Program-made: the position numbers and the translations under genes | In this document: positions 1 to 5,690 of the stretch, piece after piece | Position numbering within the stretch: position 1 is the first letter of the stretch | Layout: each line of letters starts with the position of its first letter | Notes under the pieces: model-generated | Seen by the model: only the letters and a program-made list of their open reading frames with translations | Told to the model about the DNA's origin: nothing | The model's database searches: none | Assembly: GCA_947629125.1 (NCBI GenBank) | Contig: CANRCO010000025.1 | Span: 1 to 13,672 of the forward strand | From: an uncultured Bacilli bacterium | Lineage (GTDB): Bacteria > Bacillota_I > Bacilli_A > RF39 > UBA660 | Length of the DNA stretch: 13,672 nt | Direction of reading: 5' to 3'

Positions 1-454
1 CCGGATGTCCTTTAGGAATATTTAATAATTCAAAGTTATATTTATCTTCTTCAATCTCTGGTCCATCTACAACATCATATCCCATTGACATTAATAATTC
101 TTCAACTTCTTCAATAACTTTTTCTAATATATTAGGAGCTCCACTAGTTACTTTAGTAGCTGGTAAAGTTACATCAATATATTCTCTTGCTAATTTTTCA
201 TTAAGAATATTAGTTTCAATTGTATTTTTCTTTGTTTCAAATAAATTATTAACTTCATTTTTCAAATTATTAAGTAAAATACCAAAACTTTTTTTATCTG
301 CTGGTTCTAAATCTTTTAAATAAACACTTAATTCAGTTATTAAACCTTTTTTACCTAAATATTTCGGTTTAATTTCATTTAAATTATTAAGGGTATCTAC
401 TTCATTTAAATCGTTAATAAGCATTTGCTTAATTTCTTTAATTTTCTTATCCAT
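1..454 (-). CDS. pheS: Phenylalanyl-tRNA synthetase alpha subunit, N-terminal part (gene continues beyond base 1)
   Basis: PheS is the catalytic alpha subunit of the cytoplasmic (alpha-beta)2 enzyme that charges tRNA-Phe. About 151 residues are visible, starting MDKKIKEIKQML and reaching the family stretch NFELLNIPKGHP, which lies just before the class II catalytic core. The visible part is therefore the N-terminal coiled-coil tRNA-binding arm plus its linker (for example LGKKGLI around residues 33-39 and LPATKVTSGAP further on). The ATG at 454 is preceded by a strong AGGAGG site (461-466 on the plus strand), which fixes the start. The gene lies directly behind a T-box leader with a Phe specifier, which independently supports the identity. 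The catalytic domain, and any pheT behind it, are outside the window. Confidence 0.95.
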   Translation of the reverse strand, partial: MDKKIKEIKQMLINDLNEVDTLNNLNEIKPKYLGKKGLITELSVYLKDLEPADKKSFGILLNNLKNEVNNLFETKKNTIETNILNEKLAREYIDVTLPATKVTSGAPNILEKVIEEVEELLMSMGYDVVDGPEIEEDKYNFELLNIPKGHP

Positions 455-695
455 TTTTTCCTCCTAGCTTAAAAAAACAGTAATCATCCATTAAAGGACG
501 AATTACTGTTAAATCCGCGGTACCACCTTTGTTCTAATTTATAATTAGCACTCTATTATGATTAACGCTCAATGACGATTTGACTCCTTTATTTGAAATT
601 CATTTTATTAAATAATCTTAAGTAATTTCCAGCCTTAGATTACTTTTCTCTTTTAAGTATTTAATAAAACTACTTAGATAAAATCATAATCAATT
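455..695 (-). promoter_or_regulatory. T-box riboswitch leader of pheS, Phe (UUC) specifier
   Basis: The leader RNA senses uncharged tRNA-Phe and lets transcription continue into pheS when charging falls. Seen directly: the conserved T-box bulge sequence AAGGTGGTACCGCGG (515-529 on the plus strand), followed by a terminator hairpin and T-run. Stem I can be drawn: a 12-bp helix pairs 658-669 with 603-614, and above it an apical helix AAGTAAT/ATTACTT closes a loop containing GGCTGG. An AGTA element sits on the 5' side of the specifier loop. The specifier codon reads TTC at 597-595 in the context GAATTTCAAAT, matching phenylalanine. The 5' end near 695 is inferred from the promoter at 702-730. 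Confidence 0.93.
471..509 (-). terminator. Rho-independent terminator of the pheS T-box
   Basis: A 12-13 bp stem pairs 496-509 with 477-489 (arms ACAGTAATTCGTCC and GGATGATTACTGT on the minus strand) with one bulged base, and is followed by seven T residues. Its 5' arm lies directly downstream of the T-box bulge sequence, as needed for the alternative antiterminator fold. It ends just before the pheS ribosome-binding site. Confidence 0.9.
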
Positions 696-701
696 AACTG
701 T

Positions 702-730
702 ATTTTATCATTGAACTAACATTTTGTAAA
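702..730 (-). promoter_or_regulatory. SigA-type promoter of the T-box/pheS transcript
   Basis: On the minus strand, TTTACA (730-725), a 17-bp spacer and TAAAAT (707-702) form a good vegetative promoter. It begins just after the spoVIF stop codon and would start transcription near 695, giving a leader of about 240 nt, a normal T-box length. Confidence 0.7.
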
Positions 731-732
731 GT

Positions 733-975
733 TTAAAACATTTTTTCCACGTTTTTAGGAACTTCATCATTGACTATTTTAGCAACAATTTTTTCTTTTT
801 GTTCCTTTGTAACTTTTTTACCAGTCATTTTACTTAACACATCAATAACTTCTACTAAAGATTTTTCATCTTTCATATTACCATTTTGTAGTTTTTCTGC
901 TAAACTAAGTATTGTGTTTTTATCAACATTTGTTTTTTTTTCAACCTTTTTAAAAAATTCATCACTTAGTTTCAA
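733..975 (-). CDS. spoVIF: Stage VI sporulation protein F (SpoVIF/YjcC family)
   Basis: An 80-residue soluble, lysine-rich protein. The pattern FFKKVEKKTNVD, then ILSLAEKLQNGN, KDEKSLVEVIDVLS and EKIVAKIVNDE follows Bacillus SpoVIF (formerly YjcC), a small mother-cell protein needed late in sporulation for spore coat assembly, where it supports the regulator GerE. Family length is about 80-90 residues, so this copy is full length. Translation starts at TTG (975-973) behind AGGGTGA with a 5-base gap; no ATG lies nearby in frame. It sits 42 bases behind a small XRE regulator on the same strand, with a possible late-sporulation promoter in the gap. No catalytic residues are expected in this family. 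The assignment is from remembered family sequence pattern, not a database search. Confidence 0.85.
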   Translation of the reverse strand: MKLSDEFFKKVEKKTNVDKNTILSLAEKLQNGNMKDEKSLVEVIDVLSKMTGKKVTKEQKEKIVAKIVNDEVPKNVEKMF

Positions 976-989
976 TTAAATCACCCTAC

Positions 990-1018
990 TAAATAATATG
1001 ATTGTTTTTGTAGGTTGT
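990..1018 (-). promoter_or_regulatory. Possible SigK-like promoter upstream of spoVIF
   Basis: On the minus strand an AC dinucleotide (1018-1017), a 16-base spacer and CATATTATTTA (1000-990) resemble the mother-cell sigma-K pattern (AC, 16-17 bases, CATANNNTA), though the final TA of the -10 is shifted. In Bacillus, spoVIF is a sigma-K gene, which is why this weak match is listed. Such short motifs are frequent by chance in A+T-rich DNA. Confidence 0.3.
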
Positions 1019-1218
1019 TACTTAAAAAATATATCATCAGGTTTTAAATCAAAAACCTTTGCTATTTTTATAGCTGTATCATAATATAATTTTCGTTCAC
1101 CAGTTTCTATTTTATAATATTGTGATTTGCTCATAGCTAAAATATCAGCCATTTTTTGATAAGTATAATGCTTATCCATTCTAAGTTTTTTTAATTTTGT
1201 TAGTATTTTATCATTCAT
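1018..1218 (-). CDS. Small XRE-family helix-turn-helix regulator
   Basis: A 66-residue protein that is almost entirely one Cro/CI-type helix-turn-helix domain: ILTKLKKLRMDKHYTYQKMA (helices 1-2), ADILAMSKSQYYKIETGERK (helix 3 recognition region and the typical E-x-G-x-R turn), then IKIAKVFDLKPDDIF (helices 4-5). There is no sensor or oligomerisation domain. The start is ATG at 1218, with GGGGA eight bases upstream. An in-frame ATG at 1233 would add five residues but overlaps that ribosome site and lies almost at the predicted transcription start, so I rejected it. It is divergent from a second XRE gene at 1343 and upstream of spoVIF. Autoregulation or cross-regulation through the shared intergenic region is likely but inferred; targets are unknown. 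Confidence 0.85.
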   Translation of the reverse strand: MNDKILTKLKKLRMDKHYTYQKMADILAMSKSQYYKIETGERKLYYDTAIKIAKVFDLKPDDIFFK

Positions 1219-1243
1219 TATTTGCTTCCCCATTCTCTATAAA

Positions 1244-1272
1244 AATATACTATTAAAATTTAAAAAAGTCAA
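1244..1272 (-). promoter_or_regulatory. Promoter for the minus-strand XRE gene
   Basis: TTGACT (1272-1267), a 17-bp spacer and TATATT (1249-1244) on the minus strand, with predicted start near 1237 and a short leader carrying the ribosome site of the ATG at 1218. This is a near-consensus vegetative promoter. Confidence 0.75.
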
Positions 1273-1282
1273 ATTTTGTGTA

Positions 1283-1311
1283 GTTATAAATAGGTGGACA
1301 TTTTAAGTCAA
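1283..1311 (-). promoter_or_regulatory. Second candidate minus-strand promoter
   Basis: A second TTGACT (1311-1306), 17-bp spacer and TATAAC (1288-1283) lie 39 bases upstream of the first one. It overlaps the plus-strand promoter at 1295-1323 almost completely, so RNA polymerase could not occupy both at once. Confidence 0.5.
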
Positions 1312-1323
1312 TATAAATATATT
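1295..1323 (+). promoter_or_regulatory. Promoter for the plus-strand XRE gene
   Basis: TGGACA (1295-1300), a 17-bp spacer and TATATT (1318-1323) give a start near 1330, just in front of the AGGAGGAG ribosome site and the ATG at 1343. The leader would be only about 13 nt. The heptamer AAGTCAA occurs inside the spacer (1305-1311) and again at 1266-1272, a possible operator half-site repeat. Confidence 0.65.
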
Positions 1324-1342
1324 TTATGTAAGGAGGAGCAGT

Positions 1343-1600
1343 ATGACTTCTAGAAAAATAATTGGTATAAATCTTAAATATTATCGTTATCAATCAGGTT
1401 TATCCCAAGAAGAATTTTATAATAAATATCATTTATCACCTAAGTATTTAGCTTGTGTTGAACGTGGTGAAATTAATGCAACTATTGACTTTTTAGATAA
1501 AATTTGCAATGCTTTAAACATTAGTTTAGCTGATTTAACAACATTTGATGAAAATAAAATAATTAATTCTAAAAGAATTGATGCTAAAATAAAAGAATAA
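1343..1600 (+). CDS. XRE-family helix-turn-helix regulator, small
   Basis: An 85-residue protein with one Cro/CI-type domain over about residues 6-65: IGINLKYYRYQSGLSQEEFY (helices 1-2), HLSPKYLACVERGEINATID (recognition helix and E-R-G-E turn), then FLDKICNALNISLADL (helices 4-5). The remaining 20 residues are a charged tail without a recognisable domain. The start is clear: ATG at 1343 behind AGGAGGAG. It is transcribed away from the other XRE gene (1018-1218) and towards der; its stop lies inside a hairpin shared with the der stop. Small stand-alone XRE proteins are common both as chromosomal regulators and in mobile elements. No mobile-element gene is next to it here, so its target cannot be deduced. 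Confidence 0.87.
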   Translation: MTSRKIIGINLKYYRYQSGLSQEEFYNKYHLSPKYLACVERGEINATIDFLDKICNALNISLADLTTFDENKIINSKRIDAKIKE

Positions 1601-1626
1601 AAATGAATTTATTTTTCATTTTTATT
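1596..1626. terminator. Bidirectional hairpin between convergent XRE and der genes
   Basis: A perfect 12-bp inverted repeat, AATAAAAATGAA (1596-1607) and TTCATTTTTATT (1615-1626), encloses a 7-base loop that holds part of the der stop codon; the XRE stop codon is in the left arm. T-runs follow in both directions. The stem has only one G-C pair, so strength is uncertain, but position and symmetry suit a shared terminator. Confidence 0.55.
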
Positions 1627-2913
1627 TTTAAATTGTAAAACAATTGGTGTTCCTTGTAAATCAAAATTTTTACGAATGGCATTTTCTAAATATCGTTCAT
1701 AACTAAAATGAATTAGCCCTTTATTATTAACTTGAAAAGTAAATTTTGGTGGGCAAATAGCAGTTTGACTAACAAAATAAATTTTTAATCTTTTTCCTTT
1801 ATAAGATGGTGGTTGGTGTAAAGCCACCGCATCATTAATAACATCATTTAATAATGATGTTTTTATTTCTTTATGATTATTATTATAAGCATTAACTATT
1901 TCTGGCATTAAAGTATGAATTCTTTTTTTCGTAAGAGCTGATAAAAATACTACATTAGCATAAGTAAGAAATTGAAAATTATTAGCAATGTCTTTTTGCC
2001 ATTTTTTTATGTCTAAATTGGGATTTTCCACTGTATCCCATTTGTTTACTACTAATACTATTCCCTTACCTTTTTGGGTTGCATAAGAAGCTATATGTTT
2101 ATCATGTTCAATAATTCCAGTAACAGCATCGATAACTAAAAGACATACATCACTACGTTCAATTGCTCGCATACTACGAATTAAACTATATTTTTCAATA
2201 TTTTCGTAAATTTTTCCTTTTTTCCGAATTCCTGCTGTATCAATAGCTATATAATCACGTTTATCATAAGTAAAACGAGTATCAATGGCATCTCTAGTTG
2301 TACCTGCAATATTACTAACAATTACCCTATCTTCATTTAATAAGGCATTAATTAAACTACTTTTACCAACATTTGGTCTTCCAATAATACAAAATTTTAA
2401 AATATCTTCGTCTTTTTCCTCTTCTTCTAAAATATCAGAAGTAATTTCTTCTAATAATTTAGTAAAGCCTAAATTATGTTCAGCACTAATCGGCATGATA
2501 TTTTCAAAACCTAATTCATAATAATTATAAATATTATTTACTCTTTGTTCATTATCAATTTTATTAACCAAAACAATTACTTTTTTATTAGATTTAATTA
2601 ACATATCTCTAATTTTATAGTCATTACTATCTAATTCAGTTTTACCATCAATTACAAATAATATAACATCACTTTCATCTATAGCCAGTGATGCTTGAAC
2701 TTTAATATCTTCATTAAAATTTTCTTTACCTAAATCAATACCACCTGTATCAATTAAATCAAATTTTTTGTTTTTATAAGTTACTTGACCATATATACGG
2801 TCTCTAGTTATACCAGGAGTGTCTAAAATTATTGATTTTTTTTCTTTAATTAAACGGTTAAATATACTGCTTTTACCAACATTAGGTTTACCAATTAAAC
2901 AAATTGTTTTCAT
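1609..2913 (-). CDS. der: Ribosome-assembly GTPase Der (EngA)
   Basis: A 434-residue GTPase with two tandem G domains and a C-terminal KH-like domain, needed for late 50S ribosomal subunit assembly in the cytoplasm. First domain: P-loop GKPNVGKSS (residues 8-16), DTPGITRDR switch region, DTGG (G3), NKID (G4) and SAEH (G5). Second domain: P-loop GRPNVGKSS, NIAGTTRDAIDT, DTAGIRKKGK (G3), NKWD (G4) and SALT (G5). The last 90 residues contain PPSYKGKRLKIYFVSQ and PPKFTFQVN, typical of the family's KH-like domain. Length and order match Der. The start is ATG at 2913 behind AAAGGAGGTAG; an upstream in-frame extension starts inside the preceding pilin gene without a ribosome site. It is the last gene of the engB - pilin - pilin - der operon, 20 bases behind the second pilin-like gene. 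Confidence 0.97.
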   Translation of the reverse strand: MKTICLIGKPNVGKSSIFNRLIKEKKSIILDTPGITRDRIYGQVTYKNKKFDLIDTGGIDLGKENFNEDIKVQASLAIDESDVILFVIDGKTELDSNDYKIRDMLIKSNKKVIVLVNKIDNEQRVNNIYNYYELGFENIMPISAEHNLGFTKLLEEITSDILEEEEKDEDILKFCIIGRPNVGKSSLINALLNEDRVIVSNIAGTTRDAIDTRFTYDKRDYIAIDTAGIRKKGKIYENIEKYSLIRSMRAIERSDVCLLVIDAVTGIIEHDKHIASYATQKGKGIVLVVNKWDTVENPNLDIKKWQKDIANNFQFLTYANVVFLSALTKKRIHTLMPEIVNAYNNNHKEIKTSLLNDVINDAVALHQPPSYKGKRLKIYFVSQTAICPPKFTFQVNNKGLIHFSYERYLENAIRKNFDLQGTPIVLQFKNKNEK

Positions 2914-2933
2914 TAGACTACCTCCTTTTATTT

Positions 2934-3338
2934 TTAACAAACTTTTGCATTAAAAGTTGCTTTATATCGCTTGTTTTTTACTTTTATACTTACTTCACAA
3001 GTAGTTAACTCTTTACTTGTATCTTTGGGATTAATTACACAAGATGAACTACCTGAAGGACATTTATTATCTTTAGCACTGTTCTTATCATTTACTATAT
3101 ATCCAGCATCAAGTAAATCTGTAACAGATACTGAAATTGTTCCACCAGAAGGAATCTCTCTTGGATTATCCTGAATATATTTAATAGCTGCTGATTCAAT
3201 AGAAGCGATTTTAGTATTATATGCTTTTTCCTTACTACTATTAGCTACAGCAGTAGTACTGATAAACGCAATTGTAGCAATGATTCCAATTATTACAATG
3301 ACTGCTAACATTTCTACTAATGTAAAACCTTTTTTCAT
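2934..3338 (-). CDS. Type IV pilin-like protein (prepilin-type N-terminus), copy 2
   Basis: A 134-residue protein starting MKKGFTLVEMLAVIVIIGII, a class III signal: short basic leader, prepilin peptidase cleavage between Gly4 and Phe5, Glu at mature position 5, then one hydrophobic helix to about residue 30. The exported part is small and has four cysteines (DNKCPSGSSSC, LTTCEV and the C-terminal KVC), suggesting two disulfides outside the cell. Paralogue of the next gene upstream (3350-3766): both have KxxSIESAAIxY-like or KTLESAAIDY sequence after the helix, L-x-AGYI in the middle and the same four-Cys layout. The start is ATG at 3338 behind TTAGGAGGTATTTTG. Whether it is a pilus subunit, a competence pseudopilin or another surface protein cannot be told; no assembly ATPase, platform protein or prepilin peptidase gene is in the window. 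Confidence 0.88.
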   Translation of the reverse strand: MKKGFTLVEMLAVIVIIGIIATIAFISTTAVANSSKEKAYNTKIASIESAAIKYIQDNPREIPSGGTISVSVTDLLDAGYIVNDKNSAKDNKCPSGSSSCVINPKDTSKELTTCEVSIKVKNKRYKATFNAKVC

Positions 3339-3349
3339 CAAAATACCTC

Positions 3350-3766
3350 CTAACAACTAGTTTCATATGTTGCTGTTACACGATTATTAACAACTTTTAC
3401 TGTAACACCACACATATGCTTAGATTCATCTCTAGGGTCAGCTAATATACATTCTATCTTTTCATTATCTGGTTTACTGCCACATTGTTTATTAATATTT
3501 TCATTATCAGCATTAATATATCCTGCTAAATATAAATCTTTAATTGAAACATATAATCCAGTACTTCCTTTACTTACAACTTGACTATAATTTGATTCAC
3601 CATAATCTATTGCAGCACTTTCTAGTGTTTTAACTTTTGCATCATATTCTTTATTGTTAATATTCTTTTTAATAGCTCCAACTCCAGCATAACCTGCTAC
3701 TGCTAATACACTCATAATTACTAAAACTGCTAATATCTCAATCAATGTAAAACCTTTTTTATTCAT
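3350..3766 (-). CDS. Type IV pilin-like protein (prepilin-type N-terminus), copy 1
   Basis: A 138-residue protein with N-terminus MNKKGFTLIEILAVLVIMSV: basic leader, Gly5/Phe6 prepilin peptidase site, Glu at mature position 5, and a hydrophobic helix to about residue 30. After KVKTLESAAIDYGESNY comes a small globular domain with four cysteines (NKQCGS, KIECIL, HMCGVT and the last residue), placed as in the downstream paralogue. The start ATG at 3766 follows GTGAGGTAG. It lies 14 bases behind engB and 11 bases ahead of copy 2 (its stop overlaps the leader of copy 2), so all four genes should be co-transcribed. The family (prepilin N-terminal cleavage/methylation domain) is certain; the specific role is unknown. 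Confidence 0.9.
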   Translation of the reverse strand: MNKKGFTLIEILAVLVIMSVLAVAGYAGVGAIKKNINNKEYDAKVKTLESAAIDYGESNYSQVVSKGSTGLYVSIKDLYLAGYINADNENINKQCGSKPDNEKIECILADPRDESKHMCGVTVKVVNNRVTATYETSC

Positions 3767-3780
3767 TTTTTCTACCTCAC

Positions 3781-4362
3781 TTAAATTGTTTTTTCAATTA
3801 AATCTAAAACTTCATCTTTTCCTTTTTTTGTCATAGTTGAAAAAGGAATGAAATTTTCTTCTTCAGTTAATTTTAAAGTATCTTTAATTAATTTATCTTG
3901 TTTAAATCGATTACTTTTAGTAACTTTATCGTATTTAGTAGCAATTATTTGAACATCCAAATTATAATACTTTAAAAAATTATACATTAAAATATCATCT
4001 TCAGTTGGTTTATGTCGATAATCAATTAACATAAATACTTTTTTTAAATTACTACGATTTTTAATATATTCTTCAATCATTAACCCAAATTTTTGTTGAC
4101 GATCTTTACTAGTAATAGCATAACCATAACCAGGAACATCAACAAAATAAAAAGCATTATTTAATAAGTAAAAATTTAAAGTTTGAGTTTTACCAGGTTT
4201 CGAACTGGTATGAGCATAATTTTTTCGATTGACAATTGTATTAATAAAACTACTTTTACCAACATTACTTCTACCTACTAATAAGAATTCTGGTAAATTA
4301 TCTACAGGGTATTGACTAGTCCGAACAGCAATATTTTTTAAATCGACAGTATTTATTTGCAT
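3781..4362 (-). CDS. engB: Ribosome biogenesis GTPase EngB (YsxC/YihA)
   Basis: A 193-residue single-domain GTPase of the TrmE-Era-EngA-EngB-Septin class, required for 50S subunit maturation. Motifs: LLVGRSNVGKSSFINT (P-loop, about residues 27-42), SSKPGKTQTLNFYL (G2 with the family-specific Thr), FVDVPGYGYA (G3), ATKYDK (G4, TKxD) and FSTMTKKG (G5 region). Length fits the family (about 195-210). The start ATG at 4362 follows AGGTGAG. It is the first gene of its operon, directly behind a strong promoter (4381-4409), and is followed by two pilin-like genes and der. Another ribosome-assembly GTPase, Der, ends the same operon, so the two GTPases would be made together. Confidence 0.95.
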   Translation of the reverse strand: MQINTVDLKNIAVRTSQYPVDNLPEFLLVGRSNVGKSSFINTIVNRKNYAHTSSKPGKTQTLNFYLLNNAFYFVDVPGYGYAITSKDRQQKFGLMIEEYIKNRSNLKKVFMLIDYRHKPTEDDILMYNFLKYYNLDVQIIATKYDKVTKSNRFKQDKLIKDTLKLTEEENFIPFSTMTKKGKDEVLDLIEKTI

Positions 4363-4380
4363 TAAATCTCACCTGATATC

Positions 4381-4409
4381 ATTATAAAGCATAACGTTTT
4401 TTTTTGCAA
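4381..4409 (-). promoter_or_regulatory. SigA-type promoter of the engB-pilin-pilin-der operon
   Basis: On the minus strand TTGCAA (4409-4404), exactly 17 bp, and TATAAT (4386-4381) with start near 4374 and a short leader containing the engB ribosome site. The -35 hexamer is palindromic. Confidence 0.8.
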
Positions 4410-4454
4410 ATTATATATTTAGCAAGAATAAAATTAATTGAGGGGGTATGCACT

Positions 4455-4823
4455 TTGTTTCAAAATTTTCCACCTAATATAAATCCCCAACTTTTTTCGA
4501 TTTTAGCAGTTGCAGTTGGTGCAGCTATTGTTGATGATTTTGACGTTAACGAACAAAATTCAATCGGAAACTGGGTAATTTTAGTCGGCCAATATTTACT
4601 TACCTATGCAGCCCAGCAAGCTCTAATTGAAGGACGAATTGATAATTATAATGTTAATATAAATAGTCGTAAAGCTAAATCTGGAGGTTCACCATATACA
4701 AGTAGCCATAATAAAAGTAATCAAAATCAAAGAAATGAAGTTGATTACTTATTAAGAGCATTACAAAGAATGCAACAAGAAATAGAAAAAATTAAAGAAA
4801 CAATTGATGAAAATCAATCATAA
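4455..4823 (+). CDS. Small protein of unknown function, hydrophobic core plus C-terminal coiled coil
   Basis: I do not recognise a named family. The protein has 122 residues if it starts at TTG 4455, which has GAGGGGG eight bases upstream; an ATG at 4404 in the same frame has no ribosome site and lies in the -35 of the engB promoter. Visible parts: residues 1-10 (FQNFPPNINPQ), a hydrophobic stretch LFSILAVAVGAAIVDDF, an acidic turn, a second moderately hydrophobic stretch IGNWVILVGQYLLTYAAQQA, a polar Asn/Ser/Gly-rich linker (about residues 65-95) and an amphipathic helix EVDYLLRALQRMQQEIEKIK likely to form a coiled coil. It may associate with membranes, but the hydrophobic stretches contain charged or polar residues. 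It is divergent from engB and its last six bases overlap the recO stop region. The TTG start and clear ribosome site make it a real gene. Confidence 0.75.
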   Translation: MFQNFPPNINPQLFSILAVAVGAAIVDDFDVNEQNSIGNWVILVGQYLLTYAAQQALIEGRIDNYNVNINSRKAKSGGSPYTSSHNKSNQNQRNEVDYLLRALQRMQQEIEKIKETIDENQS

Positions 4824-5549
4824 TTTATTTAAACTCTTTAAAAAATCTTTACTATATAAATATAAACCTGAATAACGGTCATAATATGTATTTAAAAAAT
4901 TATTAATTTCATTTTTTATATTATTACTTATTTTTAAATTACTAATACTTTTGATATCTACATAATAATACATTCGCAACATTTTTAAAACTTTCGAATC
5001 TACAATTCGTTCATTTTTCAAACAATTAGCACAAATGTAACCTCCAGCATCACCATCAATTGTCACAATATTAGTAGTATTTTTACAACGACAACAACTT
5101 TCTAAATTTAGTCCTATTCCTAAATGTGGTAAGTATTTTATTTCTAAGATATTAGTTAATACTAAAGGATCCATTTTTTCATTTAACTTTAAAACAGTGT
5201 TAATAAAATCATCATAAATCTCTTTAGAATTACTTTGTTTAATTACTTGTGTAGTTAATTCAGCCATATAACTTAAATAACTTATAGAAGTTATATCTGA
5301 TTTTATATTTGTTAAATTATTTATTATATCTCCATCTACTAAAGTAGATAATTTATTTGGTTTATATATAATATCAAAATAACCATATGTAAATTTTACA
5401 GTATATGGTCTTAATTTACTTTTAATTGTTTTAGCACCTTTACATAAAAGATGAATTAAACCATATTCTTTTGTATATAAATTAACTATTTTAGAAGTAT
5501 TAGAATAAGGGCTTTCTTTTAAAATAATACCCTCAACTTTTGTTAGCAT
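4818..5549 (-). CDS. recO: DNA repair protein RecO
   Basis: A 243-residue recombination mediator that acts with RecR (and RecF) to load RecA on SSB-coated single-stranded DNA and to anneal strands. The N-terminal OB-fold region reads EGIILKESPYSNTSKIVNLY followed by GLIHLLCKGAK, a clear RecO signature; a helical domain follows, with a C4 zinc-binding site (CCRCKN near residue 150 and ICANC about 25 residues on). The size is normal. The start ATG at 5549 has GAAGGG upstream, inside the end of yqzL; the longer in-frame version would start inside yqzL without support. Last gene of the yqfC-recO operon, one base behind yqzL, and convergent with the unknown gene at 4455, whose end overlaps it by six bases. 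Confidence 0.93.
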   Translation of the reverse strand: MLTKVEGIILKESPYSNTSKIVNLYTKEYGLIHLLCKGAKTIKSKLRPYTVKFTYGYFDIIYKPNKLSTLVDGDIINNLTNIKSDITSISYLSYMAELTTQVIKQSNSKEIYDDFINTVLKLNEKMDPLVLTNILEIKYLPHLGIGLNLESCCRCKNTTNIVTIDGDAGGYICANCLKNERIVDSKVLKMLRMYYYVDIKSISNLKISNNIKNEINNFLNTYYDRYSGLYLYSKDFLKSLNKL

Positions 5550-5550
5550 T

Positions 5551-5640
5551 TTAACCCTTCTTTGCAATTTTTTTATATTCTAAATAATCAATTACTTTTC
5601 CCGATTTTTTAAATTTATCCCAGGCTTGTTCTTTATTCAT
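5551..5640 (-). CDS. yqzL: YqzL-like small protein
   Basis: A 29-residue ORF between era and recO, the position of yqzL in Bacillus. It begins MNKEQAWDKFKKSGKVIDYL and continues EYKKIAKKG. The AWxxFKKSGxxxxYLxYK pattern matches the N-terminal core of YqzL proteins, which are small, of unknown function and about 45-50 residues in Bacillus; this copy keeps only the core. Its stop codon is one base from the recO ATG, and the recO ribosome site lies in its last codons, so translation of the two is probably coupled. The ATG at 5640 has only a poor GGG-type ribosome site, and a hairpin (5644-5680) lies across it. Identification rests on short pattern and gene order. Confidence 0.7.
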   Translation of the reverse strand: MNKEQAWDKFKKSGKVIDYLEYKKIAKKG

Positions 5641-5643
5641 TTA

Positions 5644-5680
5644 ACATACCCATCCCTTCATACTTAAATTATGGGCATAT
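5644..5680 (-). other. RNA hairpin in the era-yqzL gap
   Basis: In the minus-strand transcript AUAUGCCCAU (5680-5671) pairs with AUGGGUAUGU (5653-5644): ten pairs, two of them G-U, closing a 17-nt loop. The G-U pairs exist only in the minus-strand RNA. No T-run follows, so it is not a normal terminator. Its 3' arm covers the GGG that could serve yqzL as ribosome site, and AAGGG sits in the loop. A processing or translation-control element is possible. Confidence 0.45.
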
Positions 5681-5690
5681 TATTTATTTT

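Noticed and set aside
770..979. Plus-strand frame opposite spoVIF
   Set aside because: Shadow of spoVIF, a hydrophobic low-complexity translation without a ribosome site.
2285..2521. Plus-strand frame inside der
   Set aside because: Opposite-strand shadow of the second G domain of Der; no ribosome site or family pattern.
2971..3174. Plus-strand frame inside the second pilin-like gene
   Set aside because: Opposite-strand shadow of a well-supported gene.
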